NCBI RefSeq assembly: GCF_025660475.1
Contig: NZ_JAOUSF010000002.1
Span: 62,001-126,000, forward strand
Direction: 5' to 3'
Source of the DNA: Perspicuibacillus lycopersici
Lineage (GTDB): Bacteria; Bacillota; Bacilli; Bacillales; Caldibacillaceae
DNA length: 64,000 nucleotides
In this document: positions 34,309 through 47,127 of the stretch, piece by piece
Position numbering within the stretch: the first letter of the stretch is position 1
Layout of the letters: the number at the start of each line of letters is the position of its first letter
The notes under the pieces: generated by a model
Told to the model about the DNA's origin: nothing
The model's input: only the letters and a program-made list of their open reading frames with translations
The model's database searches: none
Program-made: the position numbers and the translations under genes

Positions 34309-35115
34309 CTACTCTTTTTTATCCTCTTGGTCCTCATCATTTGGTACGACAATGGAAGGTGTTAATTGTCCTCCACTACCATAAAATTGTGGAACCTCTC
34401 CTTTAATAATACCAGAGGCAAGAATTACATCACGCGGAATTATTTTCATTTCAGAAGTAAAAGGGACAATCATTTGAATACCTACCTCCATATGTAGGCG
34501 GATTTCATACCATGTACTATTTATTTCTTGTGGCTCACTAATCGTCTCATAATTATATTGAATATCCCCGATGGCATGAAAACTGACCGGGATATCTGGA
34601 CCAATACCACCTAATAATACGTTATTTGTAATTCTTCCAAAGGGAACCTTAAATTTCAAGCCTTCTCCTTCCACTACTTCTAATTGATTAATTTCGCCTT
34701 CTGTTGCTAGCCCTGTTGAAAATGTGTGGTCATGCTCTAATCCATTAATATGCTTTAACACATTACTCGTAATTTTTGTGGAAATCTCAATAATTTTTTC
34801 CGTATCAAATATCGTTTGCGTACCATTTTCATAGGAAATTACTTTTGTAATATTTTCTAGACTTAATCCACCTTTACCAATTTCCTCTTCGATAGCTTTA
34901 TTCATCACATATGTAGCTAAATTTACCGATTGCGATTCTGCATAGGCAATAAAGGTTGGCTTGATCCCTTTATTCACAATCCATAAGCCAATCGAGGTAG
35001 ATAGTAAAAAAAAGACAAAGGTTAACAAGCAAACATAGCGAAAGGGTAGCGGTTTATGTGGCTTCATTGGTCTATATTTTCTAAACCGGCTGCGATAGCG
35101 ACGAAATTTCACCAA
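34309..35115 (-). CDS. yunB: Sporulation protein YunB
   Basis: 268 aa. A basic N-terminus (FRRYRSRFRKYRPMKPHK) leads into one membrane helix (about residues 26-48) and an extracytoplasmic domain containing FGRITNNVLLGGIGPDIPVSF and the TWYEIRLHMEVGIQMIVPF stretch. Required for normal sporulation in B. subtilis (mother cell); biochemical role unknown. TTG at 35115 is 7 bp from GGGGGG; GTG at 35112 is an alternative. Confidence 0.9.
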   Translation of the reverse strand: MVKFRRYRSRFRKYRPMKPHKPLPFRYVCLLTFVFFLLSTSIGLWIVNKGIKPTFIAYAESQSVNLATYVMNKAIEEEIGKGGLSLENITKVISYENGTQTIFDTEKIIEISTKITSNVLKHINGLEHDHTFSTGLATEGEINQLEVVEGEGLKFKVPFGRITNNVLLGGIGPDIPVSFHAIGDIQYNYETISEPQEINSTWYEIRLHMEVGIQMIVPFTSEMKIIPRDVILASGIIKGEVPQFYGSGGQLTPSIVVPNDEDQEDKKE

Positions 35116-35215
35116 TAAAAATCCCCCCTTACAAGCTATGTTTATGCTTGAAGGGAGGGAAATAAAGCAAATTATTTAAAATTAATTATGAAAGATCGTT
35201 TTCTTAGCTATTTCC

Positions 35216-35515
35216 TTACATTCGTAATAATGCTTCTTTCCCTATCATTCCAACTTTAATTCCTCGTTGCTCGGCTTCATCTGTCACCGACTCTAACGCA
35301 GCATTTAATAAATCTTCCACGCTTCGGACCCCTACTGCTCTTCCTGCGATAATTTTACGATCCTTTAATTTATCATTTAATAGCCCAACATCTAATGCAC
35401 CACACATAATATAGCCAATATCGCTCATAATCGCAATTAAGGTTGTTTTCGGTAATTCTACAGAAACGGCAAGAAAGGTCCGATTATCAATCACAATAGG
35501 TTTGACTTCCATCAT
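35216..35515 (-). CDS. yunC: YunC family protein (DUF1805)
   Basis: 99 aa. DUF1805 pattern: TFLAVSVELPKTTLIAIMSDIGYIMCGALDVGLLNDK and IIAGRAVGVRSVEDLLNA. Function unknown; adjacent to yunB and yunD as in B. subtilis. ATG 35515 with AAAGGGGCG upstream; a frame reaching 35587 would add 24 residues lacking family similarity. Confidence 0.88.
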   Translation of the reverse strand: MMEVKPIVIDNRTFLAVSVELPKTTLIAIMSDIGYIMCGALDVGLLNDKLKDRKIIAGRAVGVRSVEDLLNAALESVTDEAEQRGIKVGMIGKEALLRM

Positions 35516-35612
35516 CGTTCTCGCCCCTTTCCCTACTATTTTATGAGAAGAAGGGACATTATGTGAATAATCTACTGCTTTTCTCACAGATTACCTAATT
35601 CTATTTTAGAAA

Positions 35613-36992
35613 TCATGTTAGTGGGAACATGTTACTTAACTTCCATTTTAATAAATCACGCATAAACTCTGGAACAACAAATTGTTTTTCACTTCGTGTG
35701 AGCTCAGGATAAAAACGGGCAAACGCGAAAATATCGATCGTAGCAACGGTATATAATTGTTTGCTGTCTATCGCTTCCCCGTTTATATAAATCTCCATAG
35801 CAGCCCCTTTTCCGTTAAATGTGATTTGATCATATATCATTTTCCCAAAAACTTTCCCACGAAAACCAAAGCCCTTTAATTGTAATGAAATATATGGATC
35901 ATTAAATGTTTGTGCTAACACTTCCTTCAAAACTGCTCCTGGTAAACGGATGATACATGGATTGATTGGATGTGGACAAATTTGATGTATATCATATTCC
36001 GTAACAATGCCTTTCTCTAGTCCTGCCACTAATAAACCGGCATTAATAAAGCTACAGTCTGCTTGACACCATTCCGTTAACGCGCTACAAAGCAATTGAT
36101 TCAATTCTGTATCTTGATACCAATCCGTTTCTAGTGTATAAGGTAAGTCTGCAATCGGCTTGTTTAATAATTGTTTCCCAGATTCCGCTATTGCTTTGAG
36201 CTGTTGATTTTCACCGATTGTATTTGGAAGCTGCATCGTTTCCATTAAAATCGCTTTTTTTTCAACCATTTTTCTTTTTTCTACATCATAATGTAGCTCG
36301 ACCTTCCCTAAAAAATTACCATACTTTCCCGTACAGGCAAGTAAGCAATCCTCTACTAGTTCCCCATTCATTAGTACATGGTGAGTATGGCCACCTAATA
36401 CTAAATGCACTCCAGGAAACTCTTTTGCGATTCGTTGATCATCCGATAATCCGAGATGGGACAGAATTATCACAATATCTGTTTGCTCCTTCACAATAGG
36501 AACCCAATGTTGTAATGCTTCAAATGGATCAGTGACTTTCCAATGAAGTGGTTCATAAAAATATTGAAAATTAATCGTAACGCCAATGAGTCCAATTTTT
36601 GTATGATTGTCCGTTTCAAAAACTTGATACGGCTTCGCCCAATTTGGTCTTGTACCATCCTCAGCAAATAGGTTTGCTACTACACAATCAAATTGTGCAT
36701 TTTCATAAAGCTTGTCTAATGCTTCATGTGGCAGGGTGATTCCTTCGTTATTACCAATCGTTACAGCATCATAGCCTGCAGCATTTAACAAGTCAATATT
36801 TCCCTTTCCTAACGTTCCTTCTGTATACGGATGAACGCGATCAATATGATCGCCAATATCAAATACAAACATGCTTTCCTGACGTGCGGCATGTAGCTTC
36901 CTCTGTCTCGTAACTTCCTCGTGAATACGTGGCCAATATTGAAAATGGCTATGTACATCATTCGTATGATAAATATAGATTTTTTCAATCAT
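35613..36992 (-). CDS. yunD: Metallophosphatase/5'-nucleotidase family protein YunD
   Basis: 459 aa without signal peptide, so cytosolic. The N-terminal calcineurin-type domain has IYHTNDVHSHF (DxH), FDIGDHID (GDxxD), GNNEG (GN[H/N]E), HLG and GGHTHH; the C-terminal 5'-nucleotidase domain follows from about residue 290. Probably hydrolyses a nucleotide or related phosphoester; substrate unproven. 16 bp downstream of yunF on the same strand. Confidence 0.88.
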   Translation of the reverse strand: MIEKIYIYHTNDVHSHFQYWPRIHEEVTRQRKLHAARQESMFVFDIGDHIDRVHPYTEGTLGKGNIDLLNAAGYDAVTIGNNEGITLPHEALDKLYENAQFDCVVANLFAEDGTRPNWAKPYQVFETDNHTKIGLIGVTINFQYFYEPLHWKVTDPFEALQHWVPIVKEQTDIVIILSHLGLSDDQRIAKEFPGVHLVLGGHTHHVLMNGELVEDCLLACTGKYGNFLGKVELHYDVEKRKMVEKKAILMETMQLPNTIGENQQLKAIAESGKQLLNKPIADLPYTLETDWYQDTELNQLLCSALTEWCQADCSFINAGLLVAGLEKGIVTEYDIHQICPHPINPCIIRLPGAVLKEVLAQTFNDPYISLQLKGFGFRGKVFGKMIYDQITFNGKGAAMEIYINGEAIDSKQLYTVATIDIFAFARFYPELTRSEKQFVVPEFMRDLLKWKLSNMFPLT

Positions 36993-37007
36993 TACCGTAC
37001 CTCGATT

Positions 37008-37853
37008 TTAAAATAAGTCTAACTGTCTTGGTGCTAAACCATGATACTCTATCCCTAAAAGCTCTATCATCATTTTTGCATTATCGGCAGCATCTCCGCC
37101 TGAATTATTATTAAATAGCATATAAACATCCATGCTATCTTTTTGTAATTGCTGCAAATGATTTTTCCATTCTTCCAGCTCTTGCTCATTATAACGGTAT
37201 AAATAACGAACCTCTCGCCAATCTTCCTGGCTGCGATTATGATGATTCCAACCATGAATATTTCGTCCGTGCATTCGCACTAATGTTTTTGGATGTGTTG
37301 TCTGCAATACTAACGGCACCGATCCTTCGCCCGCCTGTGGTTCATCACACACACTATGAATCCATTTTTCTTTTTTCATAAACGTCATCGTTTCTTTATA
37401 ATATGCAGGAGAAAACCATGTTTGATTGCGAAATTCTAATGCACAAGGAATATCCTCCATTTGCAATTTACACCAGCGTAAATATAGAACATTTTCCTTC
37501 GTACAAGAAAACCAAGGCGGAAATTGAAAGAGTACCATTGCTAATTTATTCGCCTCAATATAGGGCTGTAATGATTGCTTAAACGCTTGAAACATTTCTA
37601 TTTTTGATTGGAATGGAATACGTCCTCGCGAATGTCCGGTCATTCCTTGATATGCTTTCACTATAAATTGAAAGGTACTCGGTGTTTCACGTACCCACTT
37701 TTCGCTATTGCGAATCGGTTGTATCGCATAAAAACTGGTATCTACTTCCACAATTGGGAAGTGAGCGGCATAAACCTGTAATTTATTTCGCTCATTTGGA
37801 TGATCATATAATCGATCATGATCTCCCCAGCCTGTTAAACCGATATAAATCAT
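37008..37853 (-). CDS. yunF: YunF family protein (DUF72)
   Basis: 281 aa of the DUF72 TIM-barrel-like family. Typical blocks are YIGLTGWGDHDRLY at the start, VEVDTSFYAIQP, MVLFQFPPWFSC, ALEFRNQTW and a C-terminal MYMLFNNNSGGDAADNA. Function unknown. ATG 37853. yunE, present between yunD and yunF in B. subtilis, is absent. Confidence 0.88.
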   Translation of the reverse strand: MIYIGLTGWGDHDRLYDHPNERNKLQVYAAHFPIVEVDTSFYAIQPIRNSEKWVRETPSTFQFIVKAYQGMTGHSRGRIPFQSKIEMFQAFKQSLQPYIEANKLAMVLFQFPPWFSCTKENVLYLRWCKLQMEDIPCALEFRNQTWFSPAYYKETMTFMKKEKWIHSVCDEPQAGEGSVPLVLQTTHPKTLVRMHGRNIHGWNHHNRSQEDWREVRYLYRYNEQELEEWKNHLQQLQKDSMDVYMLFNNNSGGDAADNAKMMIELLGIEYHGLAPRQLDLF

Positions 37854-37965
37854 ATAACAAGTCTCCTATTTCCATTTCTTAAATAATGTGCAAAAGGATT
37901 TTTCATCCGATAATTGTTACCAACATCATAACATATTCCGATAAATTCTCTACTATTTTGCAATA

Positions 37966-39138
37966 TTAGAGGAACCGTACCTTTTTCACTCCTGAAATTT
38001 TTTTTAGCCGATGGATTACTTCGTTCATGACTTGGTCCGAGATGGCATTATCTATATCAATCATAGTGTATGCCCATACACCTTTACTACGATTGATCAT
38101 ATCTGCTATGTTTAAATGATACACAGCTAAATGCGTTGTAATTTGCCCCACCATATTAGGAATATTACGATGGGTTATTGTTAAACGTCTTTTTCCAGTA
38201 TATGGCATATTAACATTTGGAAAGTTGATAGAATTACGGATATTTCCAGTCTCTAAAAATTGTTTGAGCACATTAGCTGCCATTTGTGCACAGTTTTCCT
38301 CTGCCTCTTTCGTAGAAGCTCCAATATGGGGCAATACAACTGTGTTCTCTAACGATAACAATCGATTGGTTGGGAAATCCGTAATATACTTGCCGATTTT
38401 TCTTTCCTTTAAAGCTGCTTCTAAATCATCCTCTAGTACAAGTTCCCCTCTGGAAAAATTCAAAATATGTACACCATCCTTCATTAAAGAAAAGCTCTGG
38501 TGATTAAGCATTCCCCTAGTTTCATCTGTAAGTGGAACATGTAAGGTAATATAATCACAGTTCTTGTAAATTTCCTCGATACTCTCTGCGCGTTTCACCT
38601 CACTGGATAACTGCCATGCAATATTTACAGAAATAAATGGATCATATGCCATTACCTCCATTCCTAATGCAAGCGCATCGTTTGCTACTAATCCACCAAT
38701 CGCCCCTAATCCAATAACCCCTAATCGTTTCCCTTGTATTTCCGTACCAACAAATTGCTTTTTTCCTGACTCTATTAATGGCGAAATTTCTTCGCCATTT
38801 CCTACTAATTTTTTTGTCCAATTGGCAGCTTCCAGGAAATGACGAGAAGTTGCAATAACACTCATTAATGCTAATTCCTTAACAGCATTAGCATTTGCTC
38901 CTGGTGTATTGAATACCACTACTCCTAATTCACTTAGCTTCTCCACAGGGATATTATTCACCCCAGCTCCTGCTCTTGCAACAGCTTTTAATGTAGGAGA
39001 AATCGGTACATTATGTAGGGAATAGCTTCTAAGTAAAATAGCATCTGGATCCTCTGCTTCATTCAATTTATAACATTCTGTTGAAAAAACAGCTAAACCT
39101 CGTTTTGCAATAGAATTATAGGTTTGAATAAAAAGCAT
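37966..39138 (-). CDS. serA: D-3-phosphoglycerate dehydrogenase SerA
   Basis: 390 aa. First step of serine synthesis: NAD-dependent oxidation of 3-phosphoglycerate. Short type without the ASB domain. Rossmann motif LGVIGLGAIGGLVA, catalytic Arg in NFSRGELV, His in LPHIGAST, and a C-terminal ACT-like domain (RRLTITHRNIPNMVGQITTHL) that probably senses serine. ATG 39138 with GAGGAGGAG upstream, 14 bp after serC. A Glu is expected in the place of PTNRLL within the YITDFPTNRLL block; this looks like the variant of short SerA proteins. Confidence 0.93.
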   Translation of the reverse strand: MLFIQTYNSIAKRGLAVFSTECYKLNEAEDPDAILLRSYSLHNVPISPTLKAVARAGAGVNNIPVEKLSELGVVVFNTPGANANAVKELALMSVIATSRHFLEAANWTKKLVGNGEEISPLIESGKKQFVGTEIQGKRLGVIGLGAIGGLVANDALALGMEVMAYDPFISVNIAWQLSSEVKRAESIEEIYKNCDYITLHVPLTDETRGMLNHQSFSLMKDGVHILNFSRGELVLEDDLEAALKERKIGKYITDFPTNRLLSLENTVVLPHIGASTKEAEENCAQMAANVLKQFLETGNIRNSINFPNVNMPYTGKRRLTITHRNIPNMVGQITTHLAVYHLNIADMINRSKGVWAYTMIDIDNAISDQVMNEVIHRLKKISGVKKVRFL

Positions 39139-39152
39139 AATGCAGCTCCTCC

Positions 39153-40241
39153 TCAAGCATATTTTTCTTCAAATTGTTTCATAAACGCTACCAGCTCTAG
39201 TACAGCGTCCAATGGCATAGCATTATATAAGCTTGCGCGCATGCCACCTACTGATCGATGACCTTTTAACGCATAAAATCCTTCCTGTTCTGCTATCTGA
39301 ATAAAAAGCGAATTCAATTCCTTACTTACTGTAGTAAAAGGGATATTCATTAAAGAACGATCCGCTTTTTTTACATTGGATGAAAAAAAGCTGGAGGTGT
39401 CGAGAAAATCATAAAATATTTTTGCTTTTTCGATGTTTCGTTTCGCAATTTCAGGAATCCCACCAAGCTCCTTCAACCATTCTAATACAAGCATTGTCAT
39501 GTAAATGCTAAAGGTTGGTGGGGTATTATATAAGGACTCTGCCTTTGCATATGTTTCATAGTTAAGCATCGTTGGACAATCCACGCCCGTATTCCCGACT
39601 AAATCCTCTCGAATAATAACAATCGTAAGACCTGCAATTCCTAAATTCTTTTGCGCACCTGCATAAATCAGACCATATTGGCTGACGTCAAGTTCCTCTG
39701 AAAGAATATTGGATGACATATCTGCCACTACTGGGATTCCATTTTTCGGTAACTCTTCTGTACAAGTAAATCTTGTACCTTCAATTGTGTTATTTGTTGT
39801 GATATGTAAATAATTGGTGTTTTCGTTTAATTGATGTACTTGGAAGGAAGGAAAATACGTAAATTGTTGCTCCTCTGAGGATGCGATGATGTGTATGTCG
39901 CCGAATTTACTTGCTTCGGCAATTGCTTTTTTCGACCAGCTACCGGAATGGACATAGGAAGCATGCTTATTTTCTTTAAATAAATTTAGCGGGACCATTG
40001 AAAATTGTAGAGATGCACCACCTTGGATGAATAATACCTTGTAGTTATCCGGTATTTGTAGCAGCTCTCTCATTAACTCTTCTACTCGTTCTATAACCTT
40101 TTTAAAATGGATGGAACGGTGACTAATTTCCATAATCGACATACCAATATTTTGATAAGATAACAATTCCTCCTGTGCACGTATTAGTACATCCAATGGT
40201 AATTGTGCAGGACCAGCAGAGAAATTAAAGACACGCTTCAT
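39153..40241 (-). CDS. serC: Phosphoserine aminotransferase SerC
   Basis: 362 aa, class V PLP enzyme; second step of serine synthesis, also used in vitamin B6 pathways. NFSAGPAQLP at the N-terminus, IQGGASLQFSM, and the PLP lysine in YAGAQKNLG are diagnostic. ATG 40241 with GAGGCG upstream. First gene of a serC-serA operon. I looked for a serine or tryptophan type leader in the 239-bp gap upstream and saw no T-box. Confidence 0.95.
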   Translation of the reverse strand: MKRVFNFSAGPAQLPLDVLIRAQEELLSYQNIGMSIMEISHRSIHFKKVIERVEELMRELLQIPDNYKVLFIQGGASLQFSMVPLNLFKENKHASYVHSGSWSKKAIAEASKFGDIHIIASSEEQQFTYFPSFQVHQLNENTNYLHITTNNTIEGTRFTCTEELPKNGIPVVADMSSNILSEELDVSQYGLIYAGAQKNLGIAGLTIVIIREDLVGNTGVDCPTMLNYETYAKAESLYNTPPTFSIYMTMLVLEWLKELGGIPEIAKRNIEKAKIFYDFLDTSSFFSSNVKKADRSLMNIPFTTVSKELNSLFIQIAEQEGFYALKGHRSVGGMRASLYNAMPLDAVLELVAFMKQFEEKYA

Positions 40242-40429
40242 TAGACATCGCCTCATTTTTTAGAGTAGGGTAATATTCATAATATTTATAAGTATATCAA
40301 TAGATAGATATTTCGTTAAGTAGAAGTTTTCCTGAAATCATTTTGGAAGGGGATACATTTTTTTAAATTTCTAAGTCTGGAAGGATATTAGCTGATTTCT
40401 AAAAATGGTATCACAAAAAAATTCTTTTC

Positions 40430-40465
40430 TTCAAAATAATAGAGCAAGGGTTTCCCCTTGCTCTA
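40430..40465 (-). terminator. Terminator of the suf operon
   Basis: AGAGCAAGGG-GAAA-CCCTTGCTCT followed by ATTATTTTG on the minus strand, 16 bp after sufB. Confidence 0.85.
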
Positions 40466-40480
40466 TTTGTTCGTTATGAA

Positions 40481-41878
40481 TTAACCTATAGAACCTTCCA
40501 TTTCGAACTTAATCAAACGGTTCATTTCAACGGCATATTCCATTGGGAGTTCTTTCGTAAATGGTTCAATGAAGCCCATTACGATCATTTCTGTTGCCTC
40601 TTCTTCGGAAATACCTCTACTCATTAAATAGAATAATTGTTCTTCCGAAACTTTTGATACTTTTGCTTCATGCTCTAAAGAAATATTATCGTTAAAGATT
40701 TCATTGTAAGGAATTGTATCTGATGTAGAATTGTTATCCATAATTAATGTATCACATTCAATATTGGATCTTGCGCCACTTGCTTTACGTCCGAAGTGAA
40801 CCATTCCACGATACGTTACTTTTCCGCCTTGTTTAGAAATTGATTTCGAAACAATAGTAGAAGAAGTGTTTGGTGCTAAGTGCATCATTTTCGCACCAGC
40901 ATCTTGGTGTTGACCTTTACCAGCAATAGCGATGGATAACGTCATTCCACGGGAACCTTCTCCTTTTAAAATTACGGAAGGATATTTCATTGTTAGCTTC
41001 GAACCAATATTTCCGTCAATCCATTCCATTGTTGCATTTTCTTCACAAATCGCACGTTTTGTAACTAAGTTATACACGTTATTTGCCCAGTTTTGGATAG
41101 TTGTATAACGGCAATATGCATCTTTCTTGATGATGATTTCTACAACCGCACTATGAAGTGAGTTAGTTGTATACACTGGTGCTGTACATCCTTCCACATA
41201 ATGAACAGATGCACCTTCATCGACAATAATTAATGTCCGTTCGAATTGTCCCATATTCTCGGAATTAATACGGAAGTAGGCTTGAAGTGGGGTATCCACT
41301 TTCACACCAGGTGGTACATAGATGAAAGATCCACCTGACCATACTGCTGAATTAAGCGCTGAAAATTTATTGTCAGAATAAGGAATTACCGTTGCCCAAT
41401 GCTTACGGAAAAGCTCTTCATTTTCTCTTAAAGCTGAATCTGTATCCTTGAAGATAATCCCCATTTTTTCAAGGTCTTCTTTCATGTTGTGATAAACAAC
41501 CTCAGATTCATATTGTGCAGAAACCCCTGCTAAATATTTTTGTTCTGCTTCAGGAATCCCTAATTTATCAAACGTACGTTTAATTTCTTCTGGAACCTCA
41601 TCCCATGTACGACCTAATTGCTCGGAAGGCTTAACATAGTAAGTAATTTCGTCAAAATTTAATTCTGATAAATCACCACCCCATTGCGGCATTGGTTTTT
41701 TATAAAAATGATCCAATGCTTTCAGACGGAAATCTAACATCCATTGGGGTTCTTCTTTCATTTTTGAAATCTGTTCTACGATTTCTTTTGTAAGTCCACG
41801 TTCTGAACGGAAAACAGAGACGTCTTTATCATGGAAACCGTATTTATAATCGCCAATCTCAGGCATATTTTTCGCCAT
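40481..41878 (-). CDS. sufB: Fe-S cluster assembly scaffold SufB
   Basis: 465 aa. SufB/SufD superfamily beta-helix protein; forms the SufBC2D scaffold that builds Fe-S clusters. Typical blocks are [35 protein letters not shown] and the C-terminal [23 protein letters not shown] 41878 with GGAGG 8 bp upstream. Last gene of sufCDSUB. Confidence 0.97.
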   Translation of the reverse strand: MAKNMPEIGDYKYGFHDKDVSVFRSERGLTKEIVEQISKMKEEPQWMLDFRLKALDHFYKKPMPQWGGDLSELNFDEITYYVKPSEQLGRTWDEVPEEIKRTFDKLGIPEAEQKYLAGVSAQYESEVVYHNMKEDLEKMGIIFKDTDSALRENEELFRKHWATVIPYSDNKFSALNSAVWSGGSFIYVPPGVKVDTPLQAYFRINSENMGQFERTLIIVDEGASVHYVEGCTAPVYTTNSLHSAVVEIIIKKDAYCRYTTIQNWANNVYNLVTKRAICEENATMEWIDGNIGSKLTMKYPSVILKGEGSRGMTLSIAIAGKGQHQDAGAKMMHLAPNTSSTIVSKSISKQGGKVTYRGMVHFGRKASGARSNIECDTLIMDNNSTSDTIPYNEIFNDNISLEHEAKVSKVSEEQLFYLMSRGISEEEATEMIVMGFIEPFTKELPMEYAVEMNRLIKFEMEGSIG

Positions 41879-41944
41879 GCTCGATTCCTCCATTCTTTAG
41901 AAACTCTATATTAGCTGCATTATAGAGGTTACTTAAACAACTTG

Positions 41945-44911
<2,967 letters not shown>

Positions 44912-44944
44912 TTTTATCCTCCTAACAATTACGCATTATGATGC

Positions 44945-45730
44945 TTACTCAACTTCAACTGCTTCTTCGTCTTCAATGCCAAGCTCTTGTTTAATCCAGT
45001 CATAACCTTCAGCTTCAAGTCTTGTAGCTAATTCAGGACCGCCACTCTTCACAACGCGTCCATTCATCATAACGTGTACGTAATCAGGAGTTATATAATT
45101 TAATAAGCGTTGGTAGTGAGTAATGATTAAGCAACCAAAGTCACTATTACGCATGGAGTTAATTCCTTTAGAAACAACCTTTAATGCATCGATATCAAGT
45201 CCAGAGTCAATTTCATCAAGGATAGCAATTTTTGGTTCAATCATCATTAATTGAAGAATCTCATTACGTTTTTTCTCTCCACCTGAGAATCCTTCATTTA
45301 AATAACGTTGTGCCATATTAATATCCATTTCTAGGAATTCCATTGTTTTATCCATTTTCTTAATGAATTGCATTAGTGGAATTTCATCGCCTTCTTCACG
45401 CCGTGCATTGATTGCAGAACGTAAGAAGTCCGCATTTGTTACCCCACTAATTTCACTTGGGTATTGCATTGCTAAAAATAGACCTGCCTGTGCACGTTCG
45501 TCTACTTCCATTTCTAAAACGTCTTTACCGTCTAAAAAAATACTTCCTTGCGTCACTTCATATTTTGGATGGCCCATAATTGCAGAAGATAAAGTGGATT
45601 TACCAGTTCCATTTGGTCCCATGATTGCATGGAATTCTCCACCTTTTACTTCTAGGTTTACACCTTTTAAAATTTCTTTCCCATCAATTGCAACATGAAG
45701 ATCTTTAATTGTTAGTGTTGATCCTGCCAT
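44945..45730 (-). CDS. sufC: Fe-S assembly ATPase SufC
   Basis: 261 aa soluble ABC-type ATPase. Walker A GPNGTGKST, signature FSGGEKKRNEILQ, Walker B AILDEIDSGLDIDAL. It drives conformational change of the SufBD scaffold. First gene of the operon; ATG 45730 with GGAGG upstream. Confidence 0.97.
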   Translation of the reverse strand: MAGSTLTIKDLHVAIDGKEILKGVNLEVKGGEFHAIMGPNGTGKSTLSSAIMGHPKYEVTQGSIFLDGKDVLEMEVDERAQAGLFLAMQYPSEISGVTNADFLRSAINARREEGDEIPLMQFIKKMDKTMEFLEMDINMAQRYLNEGFSGGEKKRNEILQLMMIEPKIAILDEIDSGLDIDALKVVSKGINSMRNSDFGCLIITHYQRLLNYITPDYVHVMMNGRVVKSGGPELATRLEAEGYDWIKQELGIEDEEAVEVE

Positions 45731-45778
45731 TTGAATACCTCCATATTTCCCATGTATATAGTTAATATTTAATCATTC

Positions 45779-45814
45779 TCAATTTATTATCATTACAATC
45801 TTATAACAAATCAA
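45779..45814 (-). promoter_or_regulatory. suf operon promoter with Fur-like sequence over the -10
   Basis: Minus strand TTGATT (45814-45809), 17-bp spacer, GATAAT (45791-45786). The window TGTAATGATAATAAATTGA (45797-45779) matches the 19-bp Fur box GATAATGATAATCATTATC at 12 positions, all but two in its left two hexamers. Promoter is fairly supported; Fur binding is a guess. Confidence 0.5.
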
Positions 45815-45922
45815 AAGTAATAGCAACAATTTAACCGTGAACGAAAATGGTTTTTCCGTAGACATTTTTCCTGCTTCTATAATGAAGGAAGCGATACCAA
45901 TTAGCTATTGTTATAAAAGAAA

Positions 45923-45948
45923 AAACCAGTGGCTATTTTCACTGGTTT
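45923..45948 (-). terminator. Extra hairpin upstream of suf
   Basis: AAACCAGTG/CACTGGTTT with TTTTTTCTTTT after it on the minus strand. The metQ gene already has a terminator at 46263-46292, so this is a backup or ends an unseen short transcript. Confidence 0.6.
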
Positions 45949-45951
45949 TAT

Positions 45952-46262
45952 GCGAATCGAAAAAACTGTTTATTAGTACACATTTCTATTATTACTTTTC
46001 ATCCTTCACCAGTCTTCTTATGAATTTTGACAAAGCTTGAGACAATCAAGGATAGTATGTAATTTTTCGGCAGTGACTATTCGAAAAACAGAGGTACCTT
46101 TATATTTGTGTTTTGCTTTTACGCTTATTTGTTCGGATTTTATTTATTTCTTAACGGTGTTTAGTTATTATATCATTTATCGCTAGTTATAAATTGCCCG
46201 CAAACTGAATACATTCCGTTTTCCTTTCTTAAGAAGTAATCAGTAATGTAGAAATGCTTAAT
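45952..46262. other. Gene-free stretch between suf and metQ
   Basis: About 310 bp, AT-rich. Short frames on both strands lack convincing ribosome binding sites. It is bounded by two minus-strand terminators. A short string at 46195 (CGCAAACTGAATACATTCC) resembles the inner arm of the dispersed repeat but has no second arm. Confidence 0.4.
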
Positions 46263-46292
46263 TAAAAAGGACTAGGAATCGTTTCCTAGCCC
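46263..46292 (-). terminator. Terminator of metQ
   Basis: GGGCTAGGAA-ACGA-TTCCTAGTCC then TTTTTAATT on the minus strand. Confidence 0.88.
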
Positions 46293-46299
46293 TTGCGGA

Positions 46300-47112
46300 T
46301 TATTCATTTACCGGAACGACGGATCCGCCCCATTCATCTAGAATAAATTGTTGAATTTCTTCGGAATGAAGAACATTGATTAATGCTTTAATTTCTTCTC
46401 GATCTTCGTCACCTTTTCTCACCGCAATTACATTAACATATGGTGATTCGGAATCTTCAATAGCAATGCTATCTTCTTTTGGATTTAATCCTGCGCTCAA
46501 TGCATAGTTTGAGTTAATAACTACTGCATCACCTTCGCCTTGATCATAAATTTCTGGTAATAATTCTGGTGCATAATCGTATTCAAATGTTAAGTTTTTC
46601 GGATTTTCTGCAATATCATCAAGTGTTGCTGTAGTTTTATCAATACCTTCTTTTAAGGTAATCAATCCTTTTGCTTCGAAAAGTGTTAATATACGACCAT
46701 GATCTGGTGTATTGCTACTCATTAAAATCGTTGCTCCATCTGGAAGCTCCTCAAGACTGGAATATTTTTTTGAATAAATTCCAATTGGTTCGATATGAAT
46801 GCCCCCTGCGTTGACAAGTTCATTATCATAGTCCCCATTTGCATTTTCAGCTTCTAAGTATGGGATATGTTGAAAATAGTTAGCATCTAAGTCTTTTGAA
46901 TCTAATGCCGGATTAAGCAATTCATATTTGCTAAATGTTTTAACCTCTAAATCAATACCTTGTTCTTCTAAGATTGGTTTTGCTTTTTCTAAAATTACTG
47001 CATGTGGCTCATCTGTCGCCCCAATTACAAGTGTTTTAGAATCATCCTTATTACATGCAGCTAATGTAAAACTTAAAATAAGAACAGCAAGCAAAAATGT
47101 TAATTTTTTCAT
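46300..47112 (-). CDS. metQ: Methionine ABC transporter binding lipoprotein MetQ
   Basis: 270 aa NlpA-family lipoprotein. Signal with lipobox LAAC (about residues 17-20), then VIGATDEPHAVILEKAKPIL and YFQHIPYLEAENA, typical of MetQ. Binds D/L-methionine outside the membrane. ATG with GGGAGG upstream; third gene of metNIQ. Confidence 0.94.
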   Translation of the reverse strand: MKKLTFLLAVLILSFTLAACNKDDSKTLVIGATDEPHAVILEKAKPILEEQGIDLEVKTFSKYELLNPALDSKDLDANYFQHIPYLEAENANGDYDNELVNAGGIHIEPIGIYSKKYSSLEELPDGATILMSSNTPDHGRILTLFEAKGLITLKEGIDKTTATLDDIAENPKNLTFEYDYAPELLPEIYDQGEGDAVVINSNYALSAGLNPKEDSIAIEDSESPYVNVIAVRKGDEDREEIKALINVLHSEEIQQFILDEWGGSVVPVNE

Positions 47113-47127
47113 TTTCTTTCTTCCTCC

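Noticed and set aside
40242-40480. T-box or other riboswitch upstream of serC
   Set aside because: No T-box sequence (TGGNACCGCG-like), no conserved stem and no leader terminator was seen.
45837-46040. 67-codon plus-strand frame upstream of suf
   Set aside because: No ribosome binding site and it reads through a hairpin with terminator character.
46190-46235. Fourth copy of the dispersed repeat
   Set aside because: Only about 18 bp resemble the inner arm and the partner arm is missing.
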